From Nematopogon swammerdamellus (lineage: Eukaryota > Arthropoda > Insecta > Lepidoptera > Adelidae), in NCBI GenBank assembly GCA_946902875.1, contig OX336336.1, positions 28,413,558 to 28,477,557 on the forward strand: a stretch of DNA of 64,000 bases, written 5' to 3'. A model generated the notes under the pieces. The model was given only the letters and a program-made list of their open reading frames with translations, was not told the origin of the DNA and searched no databases. The translations under genes were made by a program, and so were the position numbers. Of the stretch, positions 9,840 through 20,702 are shown piece after piece. The first letter of the stretch is position 1; every line of letters begins with the position of its first letter.

Positions 9840-10160
9840 ACCGTGTGGGGCCGGTACTTTAAAAGAATAGCCCCACTGCATCTCTCCCCGTGTATGTCGT
9901 AAAAGGCGACTAAGGGATATGACTCCCTTCTTATATTGCTAAGTGGTAGGGTTTAACCCGCCCGGGTTGGTACCACCGCACTGAATGAAAGGTCGGTCGA
10001 AACGGCTATGTAAATAGTTTGTGTTTTCCGTCCAGTTCAGTGTAGCCGGCACGACCGAGGGGAGGCACTAACGTGGCACCAAGTTCACCCGGTGTTATGG
10101 GCTGACATCATGGATGTTGTAGGTGATGTAAGCCAACCGTGTCAGTTTCCATAAAAAAAA
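9840..10160 (+). mobile_element. SINE-C, full length, 9-bp target-site duplication
   Basis: Complete ~320-bp element: head ACCGTGTGGGGCCGGTAC, linker ATATGACTCCC, shared core, body and poly-A. It is flanked by AATGGATGT at 9831-9839 and 10160-10168; one A is shared with the tail. This copy shows that the GTGTGGGG head plus the A-type body transpose as a single unit. Confidence 0.85.
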
Positions 10161-10286
10161 ATGGATGTTGCTAATCTCATTTGGGGTTTCCCCTACTCAT
10201 TAATGTAATGATCAATTTATATAACTATCCTTAATTTTTAATCATTTAATAACCACTTTCCAACTTGTAAACATCTCCTTCACGCA

Positions 10287-10654
10287 ATGGATAGTGTCGC
10301 GATCCCCTACTCTGTTTTGTGCAGTGAACTAATCAAGTGTGATCGTTATTTTCAAAAACTACGACTTTACTTCCAAAATACGTACCCAACTCTAAATGAA
10401 TCTCAAATTGAAGCAGTGGTGAGTGCAGTGCAGAAACGTTTTGTGGCTCAATTCAATCAAAGGTGGAACTCAGTATGCAGAACTACAAACGCTATCGGCT
10501 TCTTCATTCCAGGAAGTGCAGCAGAATTGCGACTAATGAAGATGTGATGAACATGATCCTCTTGTCCTCTGATCCTCTAATAACGAGTCTAAGGCCAATA
10601 CCAAAGAAGAAAATTGTACCTATTAGCGACGAAGCCAAACAGCTAATTGTTTGA
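10287..10654 (+). pseudogene. Unrecognised coding remnant with a frame change
   Basis: Two overlapping frames (10287-10547 and 10463-10654) look like one protein broken by a frameshift near 10465-10475. The first gives a charged segment ending near AVQKRFVAQFNQRWN. The second continues with MQNYKRYRLLHS and SSDPLITSLRPIPKKKIVP, then stops. An ATG sits 27 bp after an AT-rich leader. The composition is protein-like, but I cannot assign a family. It could be a host-gene retrocopy or transposon-encoded. Confidence 0.35.
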
Positions 10655-10984
10655 ATTTAAATTCCTTTTTATGCATTACTTTACACTTTTCTATGACTTT
10701 TTGATTTGACAAGGTCTCAATTGAGGCCGCTTGATAATATTTAAGGAGTTGGTGTTCTTATTATTATCACAATTCCTGCAAATATATTGAGCGGAATTAA
10801 TTACTAAACCTGGAAATCGTTACTTAATTTTTTTTTATGACTTGTTCTGAAAATTGCCAAATTATATTTTGATAATCAATGCGTTTATAAATTACGAAAC
10901 CAGCAAAAAAAAAATTATCGAAATATGTTAAGTATTTTAGAAGTTACTGGATTATTTCCGCAGCCCCATACAACTTGAACCAGT
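10655..10984. other. AT-rich interrepeat DNA, no gene seen
   Basis: No supported feature. Confidence 0.5.
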
Positions 10985-11104
10985 GTGCGGCGGCGTGGAG
11001 CGGCGCGGAAAGGCGCGGAAATGCGCGGGCGTTGCGGGGCGGCGCGGGACGGAGCGGGACGGCGCGGGTCGGCGCGGGGTGGCGTGGGACGGCGCGGGGC
11101 GGCC
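10985..11104. repeat. GC-rich ~10-bp minisatellite, second array
   Basis: Imperfect GGCGCGGGAC-type units, about 12 of them, begin with the same GGCGTGGAGCGGCG as the array at 9147. Reading frames across it are compositional artefacts. Confidence 0.8.
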
Positions 11105-11913
11105 AGCGAAGCCGCATGCAATAAAACTATGCGTAGCGATAACGAGCTACCGAGGCTGAAATGCACGCAATTTTAATACACAATACCTTTTCTAGTTATT
11201 TAGCTCCTTGGTAGAGAAGGTTATTCGACACCGCTATACCGGGGAGGAGGGTTGTTTCACCACGCTAACTCACTTGCGAGTTCGCTCACGAGTTGGGGTG
11301 TGTGCGGGGCATCTTCCGGGATATCCCGGTATATCCCTTGCTTATAGTTTTAGTTTGCACGTTGTAAGTTTTTGAGTAGGATGTTGTATTTCCGGCAACA
11401 TACTTGCATGTTTCAAAATATCAAAATACATATCTCTTTAGGAGTATTGATTTAAGGCGCCTAACTAGTAACGCCACATGTGGATTTTTGAAGAAGTAGC
11501 CCGTGATAACTAGACAAATCTAAAGGCTAAAAACTACTGCAAAATATAGAATAATTCCTTGTCTATCGATCACACGTTTTTGGATGTAAAATTGTATCAT
11601 TTTCTATACAAACTATACGGTAAAACAAAATGTCGATTTTTTCTCACGCGTGAACTTTGAAGATTTGATCTCAGAAACTAAAGAGAATTTGAATGGAATT
11701 GTTATAGCAAAATGACGCCACCTTTTATATCTATCGATCACACGCTTTTCAAATTTCTAATGCGAAGGATCGCAATTTATGAAAAAAATCTGTTAAGTGC
11801 GAGTTTTATTCGCGCACGGAGGTTTCCGTATTTTTTTTTTTTTCATTTATTTATTTATACATTCTTCTATATTTTACAATTCATCCGGCTCTATTGGCTC
11901 CCAGTCATGTATA
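11105..11913. other. Interrepeat DNA, no gene seen
   Basis: AT-rich. It holds a short palindromic GGGATATCCCGGTATATCCC at 11319-11338 and repeated TATCGATCACACG-like segments at 11564-11577 and 11732-11745. Neither is assigned a function. Confidence 0.4.
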
Positions 11914-12860
11914 CGATTTTTAGGGTTCTATATTGACCCAACTCTAAGTTGGAAAAGTCACATAGACAAACTATGTGACAAGATGGCTAGAGGTATTTAC
12001 GCACTAAGAGAGTTACGCCGCTTGATCAGTCCGGAGGCTTTGAGACAGTCTTACTATGCGTACGTACACTCATTACTGTCGTATGGTGTAATCCTGTGGG
12101 GTAACTCAACCGATGCTGAAAGAGTGCTAATACTGCAAAAACGAGCGATAAGGGTATTAGCCAGTGTACCGCGAACAACATCTTGTAGAGACTTTTTCAA
12201 ATCCTTTGGTATATTAACTGTGTGCTCTCTATATATATATGAAGTAGTGGTATATGTACGCAAAAACATGAATTCTTTTGAGTCAAATGGCGCAAGTCAT
12301 AATTATAACACACGTAACTCAGAGCGTTTAAAATCTGTTGCGCATAAATCGGCGATGGCTGAAAAAGACCCTGACGTGATTGGACCCAAATTGTACGAAA
12401 ATGTTCCTGATACAATAAAATCAATATTTCTCTTAGACAATCCATTTTATAAGTTAAGTGAATTTTTTTCATACTGTAAATAAAAATTCTGCTGACTTTG
12501 ATAATTCAAATTGTTTATATGCATAAACACAAATTTTATTAATAACTTGACTGAACCCTATGTTCTTTGTTTTGTATTTTATTATCTTTTTTAATGAGTA
12601 TATTTTTGACTTAGTATTTTTAATTTTTTGCTTAGATATAGTATGTTATATTTAACATAATGAAAACTTAGTATGTAAGCTATATTTAAAAAAAGCTCTA
12701 AGGTTTCTTACCCGGTTCTTCCTTATAGATTGCACTACTGAACGGGACATCATAAAAAATGACGACGAACCATACTGAATATGCATATGTCTCAATGTAA
12801 TATTGTTATTGTTGTGTGTTCTTTATGGCGAAATAAATATCTGAATCTGAATCTGAATCA
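11914..12860 (+). pseudogene. 5'-truncated LINE: RT C-terminal domain and 3' UTR
   Basis: Coding sequence from about 11914 to the TAA at 12481-12483 encodes the end of a non-LTR reverse transcriptase. It starts LGFYIDPTLSWKSHIDKLC, continues through LISPEALRQSYYAYVHSLLSYGVILWG, and has LQKRAIRVLA. This matches the thumb and C-terminal region of CR1/Jockey-type enzymes. The palm with its catalytic Asp residues is missing (5' truncation). The 3' UTR runs to AATAAATAT followed by a CTGAATCTGAATCTGAATC hexamer tail at 12840-12859. The roughly 190 codons are open, so this insertion is fairly young. Confidence 0.8.
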
Positions 12861-13189
12861 ATTTTATGTTCTGCGAAGCCTACAAGGCTTATCCGCAAAA
12901 GCAGTTTTGTCGCCGTCTATTATTTATACAGTACTATTCTTGATGTAAATGGCCAGATTATATACCTAAGCAAAGCATCCTCCGAGCGCCTTTGTTGTGT
13001 GCTGTGTGCTGCTGTGGCTGATGCGAGTAGTGTCTGTGTGACTGAAAGAGTAGTTGTGCGAGCGAGACAGTAGGTATGCATGCAGATTTCGAATGATTTC
13101 AGTGCACGAGCGGACGATATCGCCCGGCGTCCGGCTATATACAGGTTGATTCAATAATTCAGAAATATTTCGCAGTACAATAATTATAA
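12861..13189. other. Spacer, no gene seen
   Basis: Lies between the + LINE tail and the 3' end of the - LINE. The segment next to 13189 is probably the 3' UTR of the - LINE. Nothing else is recognised. Confidence 0.4.
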
Positions 13190-14793
13190 TTATTTCCCGC
13201 ATAGTTTTTGCATGTAATGCATATGAAGATGTCTTTTTGGCGAATTATAGTTATCAATATCTCTTAAATTATGTGGAAGATTATTTATTAGTTTTGGGAT
13301 TATGTATTTAAGTGTTCGTTCTCCATATGCATTAACAGCAGTCCATTCCTGCAAGTCTCCCTTTAGTTTTTTCCTTGTATTTCTATTGTGGAGTATTGGT
13401 ATTTTATATTCCTCTTTAAAATAGTTTTCCACCAAAATGTTGTATTTAATTTTATATTGTACGGGTAAAATATTACAAAATTTATATAGTTCGTTGTCCT
13501 TACCTTTATATGATTTTATTATTTTATGTGGTACAATTTGTTTTAATATTCTAAGCTGCAATCTTCTAATTTTTTCTATGTATGTATTGTATGTTCTACC
13601 ATATGAGCTTATTCCATATTGAATTATTGATTCTGCTAAGGCTTGATACACTGTTAAGAGAACCGGAAAAGGCAGTTTATTTTTTAACTCATACATTTTG
13701 ACTAGGATCAATCTTAGTTTTTGACAGACATGTTCTATCTGGTTCATCCAGTTGAACCGTGTGTCAATGCGTAACCCTATGTACACTTGTTTTTCTGCCA
13801 CTTCAATAATAGGACAGTCGCACCTATTTGGTTTATTGTGTAGACATTTGTGTGCGTGAGATTTAATTTTGAGTGTATGTGCCGAGCTAATGTGTGAGGA
13901 GTGAATGTGTACTATTTTAGTTTTTTTTGCATTTATTTTTAAACCCATGTCATGCGAGAACATACATATCCTATCAAAGTCTTGCTGGATGTGCGACTCT
14001 GCCACTTGAATTTCTTTATGAGCGGCTACTATAGCCGCGTCGTCGTCTGCAAATTGAAGCAGTAAGCAGAGTTGCACCGCCAGCTCCATCCTGTTAACAT
14101 AGGTTAGAAATGTGGTAGGATCGAGTATCGATCCTTGTATTGTCCCGACCTTTATATCTTGCATGTCACTAAACGTTTCTCTAAATTTAACCGTCATTTT
14201 CCTCCCTACTAAGTAATTATTGAGCCACTTCAATATAGGACCTCTTATTCCACATATGTCCATTTCTTGCAGCAATAAATTGTGTTGCAAGGTATCGAAT
14301 GCTTTCGAGAAGTCAATAAAGAGCATGACCACGTGCTCCCTTTTATTAAGTTTTTCATTTACTTCGTCAGTAAGTTTAGATAATAGCTGAGTTGTACTGC
14401 GATTACTTCTGAAGCCATATTGATTGTCAGTTAATATCCTGTTGTCTTCTAGAAACCCTTTAATTTGATTATTGATGAACCGTTCGTAGATTTTATCAAC
14501 CACTGAAAGAATTGCTATGGGTCTATAATTGTCATGTTCCCTATGGACTCCTCCTTTGTATATAGGTCATATAATTGAAATTTTAGTCTTTTCTGGCATA
14601 ACTCCCCGCATAACACTAAGGTTAATCATTTTCGCTATTGTATGTGCTATTTGTGATTTTATAAATTTTATATCGCTAGCTCGAATTTCATCATACCCTG
14701 GTGATTTATTTTCATTTAATTCGTCTTTTGGGACGACTGCATTAAAATGTTTGGAAAAGCCGTTGGCAATGTCGCTATCTGTATTTGTTATCT
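13190..14793 (-). pseudogene. 5'-truncated LINE with reverse transcriptase, one in-frame stop
   Basis: Open on minus for 437 codons (14503-13190). It holds GFRSNRSTTQLLSKLTDEV, LFIDFSKAFDTLQHNLLL (palm, first catalytic Asp), GTIQGSILDPTTF (usually PQGSILGP, so divergent), FADDDA (catalytic FADD) and LKINAKKTK. This is a non-LTR reverse transcriptase. The frame continues upstream of the apparent start through NYRPIAILSVVDK, KSPGYDEI and DIANGFSKHF to about 14793, interrupted only by a TGA at 14567-14569. The endonuclease and ORF1 are absent. It may be CR1-like, which is inference. Confidence 0.85.
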
Positions 14794-14830
14794 ATCTATA
14801 TGTGTTATCTATCCGCTATCATCCGCCTAT
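14790..14830. repeat. TATC-rich microsatellite at LINE junction
   Basis: A short TATCTATC/ATCCGC stretch marks the 5' truncation point of the minus-strand LINE. Confidence 0.5.
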
Positions 14831-14904
14831 CTTTTGTCTTTCAACAATGCAATGTATAAAAGCCTGTGTCGCATCTATTATTCAGTAGTGTGACTAATCG
14901 ATTG

Positions 14905-15102
14905 TTGTATGGGAGCCCCCCTTATTTTGAACATTTTCTTTTTTTTTTTTATTTCTTGTTACATCCGCCTTAGTAACACATATTCTGTGAAAATGTCAAC
15001 GGGTTACGGTTCAAGAGATACAGCCCTCGGACAGACGGACGGAAAGAAGGACGGCGGAGGTTTAGTAATAGGCTTCCGTACGGGATACGGAAACCTAAAA
15101 AA
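14905..15102 (+). repeat. Lepidopteran GGCCAAGTGCGAGTC repeat, 3' part
   Basis: Starts inside the element at TATGGGAGC. It contains ACACATATTCTGTGAAAATG and ACAGCCCTCGGACAGACGG and ends with GGATACGGAAACCTAAAAA. The 5' end carrying GGCCAAGTGCGAGTC is missing. Confidence 0.7.
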
Positions 15103-15509
15103 ACCCTTATGAAAAGGATGCTGCAATATGTGTATACGATCGATGCGTTACGCCGTTAGCGTTACTACGCTATTTCACACATGCCTAGTAGACATTTTTT
15201 TCTATGCAGCTGACACGGGTCAAAGTTCGTCGGAAGATATCAATAGAAAATACATTATTGCTTCAATTTTTTTTTTACAGAAATCGGTACAACATTTACA
15301 GTGGCACAAAGGCGGACTTATCAATTTCAGAGATGTATTGATTGATTTAAAGAACAGTCAATGACCTTGAGCAGACTGTGTGCACCGCAGATCAGCTGTT
15401 TAGATATCTAGTGGCCCGTTTTCATAGTTAGAACATCGACATACTTTGTTAAATTTCTCAAAAACTAATGGTAAAAATTATAGTATTTATATCTTATATT
15501 TATGTAATA
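15103..15509. other. Interrepeat DNA, no gene seen
   Basis: No supported feature; AT-rich with short chance reading frames. Confidence 0.45.
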
Positions 15510-15785
15510 GCTTTTTTCCGCGGCTTCGCTCGCGTGTAATTCGTATTTAAAAAGAAGAAAGTAAGTAAACCCACTACCGTACCTTTAATTCGGCGTGCGG
15601 AACAATTCGGTTTGTATGAGAGCCATAGCTAAGCGTAACCGGAACTGAATTTTATTTATATACCTATCTTGTGTCTCCTATAGGTAAATATGCTTGTACG
15701 AAGTTTCATCGAATTCACATGACCGGTTTAAGAGTTATGGAGGAACATACATACATATGTACAGAAAAGATTTAAAACAAATTTC
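15510..15785 (+). repeat. Lepidopteran CCGCGGCTTCGC repeat
   Basis: Begins CCGCGGCTTCGCTCGCGTG, passes ACCGTACCTTTAATTCGGCG and GGAACAATTCGGTTTGTATG, and ends GAGTTATGGAGGAACATAC plus ATAC units. A second copy at 40144-40830 is interrupted by a SINE-A, so this copy shows the empty site. Confidence 0.7.
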
Positions 15786-16275
15786 AATTTAGTTTTAATG
15801 CCATACATAGTCTACAAATGTAATATCTCATAAAATAAAATAACATACTCCATGACCATCCCTTACAGATTTATTATTAATATTGATTTGTTTGAAGTGG
15901 TTTAAAAGCATGTAAATTTGTAAGTCCTGAACTATCTACCACTGATCATACCTAACACAGTATATTAGTATAACCCAATGATAGTGACGCAATCTACTTT
16001 ACTTGCAGGCACACATCTGTATCTATACCACGAACGCGCCTACCTGGAAAAAACAATTTGCAGCCATCCAATCTCGAGGCAATCTTGAAAGCGGACGTTC
16101 AGTGAATTTTGATCCAAAATATCGGAAAACCTACCGACATTCAATTAAAGGATAACCTCCTTTATGAGGTCTTCGTGGCAGCTGTACAAACATATCCGAC
16201 TCAGGAAGGGTTAGAACTGGATACTGTGAGCCTTTGATTGGCGCAGCGAATCCAGTTCGAGGTTTTTATGTAATC
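15786..16275. other. Interrepeat DNA, no gene seen
   Basis: No recognised repeat or frame. Confidence 0.45.
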
Positions 16276-16612
16276 CGGTACGGTATCCGGTATCCGGGTG
16301 GCTGAGTCAGAGGGGTAAGAGCGTTTTTTATAGAAAGCCCGACATATGGCGCCTAGCCACCCATAAGGTGTCTAGCGACGCCCACGGCTATACGATAGTA
16401 CGCGGGGGTTGCGAATGCCATGTCGGCTTGGCAGGTGCCTATTCACGCCTTTCTTGAAGGTCCCGAGACTATATATGCTCTGATCGGTCAATACCACCTC
16501 CGAAAAGGTAGGTGCCATACCGGAGACTTTCCTTTAGATCGCTGGCTATATTGGACTAGAGGAGATCACAGCTGGATCTGCTATGTCGCTATATCACATC
16601 CAGTACCTTCGT
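16276..16612 (-). mobile_element. SINE-B body, interrupted by a LINE fragment
   Basis: Reverse SINE-B reads GTGGCTGAGTCAGAGGGG at its left and resumes with ATCACCTCCGAGAAGG-like sequence at 16490 through CATCCAGTACC. About 150 bp of LINE family L1 3' end (16319-16468) is inserted between. The 5' half with core and head is missing. Confidence 0.7.
16319..16468 (-). pseudogene. LINE L1-family 3' end nested in SINE-B
   Basis: Reverse copy of the LINE tail also present at 28050-28385, beginning with a T-run (poly-A on minus) and CGACATATGGCGCC. It contains no intact frame. Confidence 0.65.
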
Positions 16613-16621
16613 GAACCATCC

Positions 16622-16673
16622 AGACCATCTTTTAGAATTCGGGCTGGACCGGCCCGATTCTAAAAGATGGTCT
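16622..16673. repeat. Perfect-type hairpin, 22-bp arms
   Basis: The arms 16622-16644 and 16652-16673 are reverse complements (AGACCATCTTTTAGAATTCG on the left), with a single one-base bulge and a 7-nt loop. It follows directly on the truncated SINE-B. Confidence 0.85.
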
Positions 16674-16849
16674 ATAAAATAAGACCTTATACTTATGTGT
16701 GCAAGGACGGGCTTGTTGCCTTTGGAAATTTCCTGCAGTCAACCCAGTGGACCTATATTTTTAGATGGAATCCGAACCACGGAGCAGTTGGTGAAGGTAT
16801 GCACATATTTATTTTTTTCAAATCAGAATAAAACTCAACGGTGCACGTC

Positions 16850-16945
16850 GCCGCCGCCGGTGCCTCGGCCGGTGCATTGGATTCGAACCTCGGACCTCTC
16901 GCATGAGAAGCGGGCGACGCTCGGACCACTCGGCCACCAGCCTCT
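16850..16945 (-). mobile_element. SINE-B tRNA-like head
   Basis: On minus, the head reads TGGCCGAGTGGTCCGAGC, CTTCTCATGCGAGAGG and GGTTCGAATCC. It is separated from the body at 16276-16612 by the hairpin and other sequence, so it is either a rearranged part of the same SINE or an independent fragment. The anticodon-like loop TTCTCAT matches the other SINE-B heads. Confidence 0.65.
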
Positions 16946-17044
16946 TCGCAATTACCGGGATCTTTAAAGAATAACCGCGTATTTCATTGAGAGACTCAGC
17001 ACCCTATTGTTGTTGATATGGGCTTTGGAGAACCCATCGATTCT

Positions 17045-17257
17045 CTAAATCGTTTCTTTGTCGCACCGCTAGGGTGCTGGAACTGTGTGGCGGCGAGTGT
17101 ATTTCCCGAATCCTTTAACCTGTGTGTCTTCAAACGTTGTAATTAACAGGCTAGGCAGCCTAGCAACATTCCGCAAATCTGCTGGCATGGCACCTGTCGA
17201 CTGCACCATTGGTCTCTCGGCACAGCCACACAAATGTTGATTTACATAAAAAAAAAT
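17045..17257 (+). pseudogene. LINE 3'-end fragment (family L2) with poly-A
   Basis: Starts TTTGTCGCACCGCTAGGGTG, carries the WN-----VFPESFNL-type remnant and the L2 3' UTR, and ends TTTACATAAAAAAAA. This copy defines the poly-A 3' terminus of the L2 family. Confidence 0.7.
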
Positions 17258-17944
17258 CACAGATCTCATGCATTCCATGACCTTCGGGCACATTGAAAAT
17301 TACTTCTAGGGCGTATTCACATGTAGGAAATATATGTAACAATTTTGACAAATTTACAAAAATTGTCAAAAATATTTTCAAGTACCTACCTATTTTCATA
17401 AACGAAAACCATGTTAACTACTCACACTGCAAGATAAAGACGACTCGTAACTCGCGTAACGGATATATAAAAAAAAATTAAACTTTTTTCAAAAATAAAA
17501 AAATACACCCCAGATATTGAGTAAATCTACAATATAAAAATATAAAAGTTTAAAATATATATTTAGAATTATGTTTAAAAGTGCCCCTTTTAAACCCCTA
17601 AACACGCGATATTTTAAGCGGTGTTTTGCGATTTTCTCAAAAACTCTTAAACTTTTATTTATTAATTTTTTATTTTATTTTTATTTTCGTTTATTTCGGA
17701 AATCAATAGCAGTTTTACAATAGGTGTGATTATGTATAGGTTATACCATAAAAGCCAATTATAGATTTCCACTGCTTAATCAATCAGATTATGTTTTGCC
17801 TTGCTACCTTACTGTAGGTAGATAGCTAATAACTCTGTGCACCTGTGTGAGAGGCTCGTCAATACGCGTCATTTGACACCCTAAATATTCACGAAGCCTT
17901 ATCACTCGCAACACCAGCCAGGGCCACCCTTTACTATCATTTTA
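17258..17944. other. AT-rich interrepeat DNA, no gene seen
   Basis: Very AT-rich with A/T homopolymers and no supported feature. Confidence 0.5.
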
Positions 17945-18560
17945 TTGATTTACGTTTTGTTTATAGACGTCCAGAGATACCAACCTTCCGGTCACAAAAT
18001 CCAGACGTCTACAACCTGCACTCTTGCGAGTACAGTGATCATGTATGCCAGATCGAGGCCCCATAGCTGCTCTGTCGAACATCCGTTCTTCCGAAAAAAT
18101 CCCATGGGAAACACAGGCTGCGACCTTTCCCCAGCCGATCCGAGCCACCACCCGTCCACCCGAAGGAACCCCCGACCGAAGTCGAGAGCCGGGGGTGAAG
18201 CCTTCACTGCCACTGGGGTCAGCACCCTATCAAACCACAACCTGTGCCCAGGGCCTCAACACCAGGGCCAATTCGCACTCTCGCTGGAAATCGGGGACTA
18301 TACTGAAGCGATCGAAAAGACATTTTCAATTCAAGAAAAAATATTGCATCACGCGCCTTCTAAGTATAGTCCAGTGCGGTCGAGGCTCGCGCCTCGAATA
18401 GGAATCGAAACAGAAATAAGAGTTAATAAACATCGCAAGAGGCGGACTTTCCCCTCGCTGCTTGTTTGATCTGCCCCCGTCTATTTGCTCTCGAGAGCCA
18501 TCGGGGGCGCAGAAGCGTGGGGTAAGTCGAGGGGCGGCGGGGGGACGACACGGGTCCATT
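17945..18560. other. GC-rich island of unknown nature
   Basis: About 600 bp are much more GC-rich than the flanks and are open in several frames on both strands (for example 174 codons on + from 17945). Open frames on both strands suggest composition more than a real protein. I recognise no domain. It could be the 5' part of a retroelement or a host exon remnant. Confidence 0.3.
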
Positions 18561-18754
18561 TTGCGAGAAACTGATACTGAACGTGAAGAATTCTTCAGAT
18601 ATTCTGGTGGTCGTGAATTTGTGTAAATAAAATGGGGAATCCATGAATTTGGTTATCAAATGATTTGGAAGGGTCTAAATTGACATTCTCAAAGAAAGTG
18701 GCAAATATCATTTGTATTGTATTGTTTATTGATAAAATTCATATGGCAGTTTGT

Positions 18755-19074
18755 ACCGTGTGGGGCCGGTACTTTAAAAGAATAGCCCCACTGCATCTCT
18801 CCCCGTGTATGTTGTAAAAGGCGACTAAGGGATATGACTCCCTTCTTATATTACTAGGTGGTAGGGTTTAACCCGCCCGGGTTGGTACCACCGCACTGAA
18901 TGAAAGGTCGGTCGAAACGGCTATGTAAATAGTTTGTGTTTTCCGTCCAGTTCAGTGTAGCCGGCACGACCGAAGGGAAGCACTGACATGGCACCAAGTT
19001 CACCCGGTGTTATGGGCTGACATCACGGATGTAGGGGATATAGCCAACCGTGTCAGTTTTCATAAAAAAAAAAA
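18755..19074 (+). mobile_element. SINE-C, full length, inserted in a LINE 3' UTR
   Basis: Complete head, core and body with a poly-A tail. A small deletion removes part of GATGTTGTAGGTGATG. The flanks (ATTGTATTGTTTATTGAT on the left, CACAATTTGTTCTATC on the right) are two halves of the LINE 3' UTR found intact at 1000-1142, which identifies the insertion site. Any target duplication is short (AGTT) and unclear. Confidence 0.85.
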
Positions 19075-19110
19075 AGTTAGACTGCACTCGAACTTGTCAC
19101 AATTTGTTCT

Positions 19111-19336
19111 ATCGTGTGGGACCGGTGCCAACGGGAATAGCCCCACTACAACTCTCCCCGTGCATGTCGTAAAAGGTGACTAAGGGATAAGGACGAGGTG
19201 TCGTGCTAAAGGGCAACAGGTAAGCCACCTCTCACCTTGGCACGGTTCATCCACCGAGTCAGGCAGTAGGTGTGTCTTCGTGCCTTACTTGCTGCTTGAG
19301 AATTATCTTGTCCCAATACTTTGCTAAACGTGGTGG
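19111..19336 (+). mobile_element. SINE-D, 3' truncated
   Basis: Head, ACCTTGGCACGG segment and GTGGTGG region are present, but the copy stops before the cytosine-rich middle and (TATG)n tail. Confidence 0.7.
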
Positions 19337-19367
19337 TACTCTCTCCCAATTGGTTATTTATGACATG

Positions 19368-19717
19368 ACATGACTTTTGCTACAACACCTACAACTACAA
19401 CATCCGTCATGTCAGCCCGTAACACATTGATGAACTAGGTGCCATGTCCGCGCTTCTCTTCGGTCGTGCCGGATACACTGAACTGGATGGATAACGCGAA
19501 CTGTTTACGTAGCCGGTTCGACCGACCTTTCATTCAGTGCGGTGGTACCAACCCGGGCGGGGTAAGAAGGGCATGGACCTACAGTTTTACGTCCGTTCCG
19601 ATCCGAACCACGGTCAAACTCCAACGGTCTGTCGTCACCATAAAAGTTCTGATCGCGCCCTGATTTGCGTATGATCGACGACAGTCGATCCAACGCACCA
19701 CTGAGCCACTGATTCTG
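19368..19717 (-). mobile_element. SINE-A, near full length
   Basis: Reverse body, core with a small deletion of the CCTACCACC segment, B-box, 5S-like segment (divergent) and the tRNA-like start AGTGGCTCAGTGGTGC on minus at about 19700. Confidence 0.7.
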
Positions 19718-19767
19718 GCAAAAAAGACTGGAGGAAAATTGGAGAGGTGTATGTCCAGCAGTTGACG

Positions 19768-19985
19768 CATATGAAATGAAATGAAATGAAAATATACTTT
19801 ATTGTACACCATTATATAAAAAGGTTACAAAAGGCGAATTTAATGCCTTGCGGCATTATTTACGAACTAGCCTTTGGGATGTGGAAAACACATAGGGGCG
19901 GACAATGCAGTACTAAAGAGGGAACAGTAGTAAGAAATATAAATACACAAATATACATAATTACATATATACAATAAGAATATAT
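19768..19985 (-). repeat. LINE-type 3' end with (CATTT)n tail
   Basis: On minus, sequence with GCCGCAAGGCATTAAATTCG leads to AATAAAGTATATTTT and a (CATTT)n tail at 19768-19790. This resembles the structure that seeds the long GAAAY array at 63205. Confidence 0.45.
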
Positions 19986-20005
19986 ACATAATTACATATA
20001 TAAAC

Positions 20006-20457
20006 TACAGCTGTGCCCGCGGCTCCGCCCGCTCTAATATTTCACTTCACTGCTAACCTCATAAGCCATTTAGCGTGATAGTAAGTAGCCTATAGTTGAT
20101 GGGAAGAATCAAGCTATCCGTAGAATTTTGTTTTATTAAAATCGGTTCAGTGGTTCTCGAGTTATAAGCGGACAGACAGACATACACTCAGACACTCAGA
20201 CACTCAGACAGAAAGCAGACGTTGGATTTTATTATTTTACAAGCTGTGCCCGCGGCTCCGCCCGCTTTCATATTTCACTTCACTGCTAACCTCATAAGCC
20301 ATTTAGCGTGATAGTAAGTAGCCTATAGTTGATGGGAAGAATCAAGCTATCCGTAGGTTTTTTTTTATTAAAATCGGTTCAGTGGTTCTCGAGTTATAAG
20401 CGGACAGACAGACACTCAGACAGACAGAAAGCAGACGTTGGATTTTATTATAGGTAA
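20006..20457 (+). repeat. Tandem dimer of a lepidopteran CCCGCGGCTCCGC repeat
   Basis: Two direct copies (20006-20241 and 20242-20452) each start GCTGTGCCCGCGGCTCCGCC. Each contains AATCGGTTCAGTGGTTCTCG and GCGGACAGACAGAC and ends GCAGACGTTGGATTTTATTA. The units differ mainly in the length of the CAGACACT tract, so the duplication is recent. Confidence 0.85.
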
Positions 20458-20700
20458 GGATTATAGGTAAGGAAATAAGGAATAAGGATATTCATACACG
20501 GCTGACTGACTTTTACGCTGTCGTCGAGGGCTGTGCGCTGCGCCGACGCTGATGGCGGGTCGTCAGCGCGGAACATTTATTTCGGTTGATTGCAAATGTC
20601 ACTCTTGAACTTATTCCCCATCAATCACGGCTGCCGCGCCGATAGTGCTCCGCTGTGCAACCCTGCGACGCCAGCTCGATATCGTGACGATATCGATCAG
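20458..20700. other. Interrepeat DNA, no gene seen
   Basis: GC-richer segment without a recognised frame. Confidence 0.4.
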
Positions 20701-20702
20701 AT

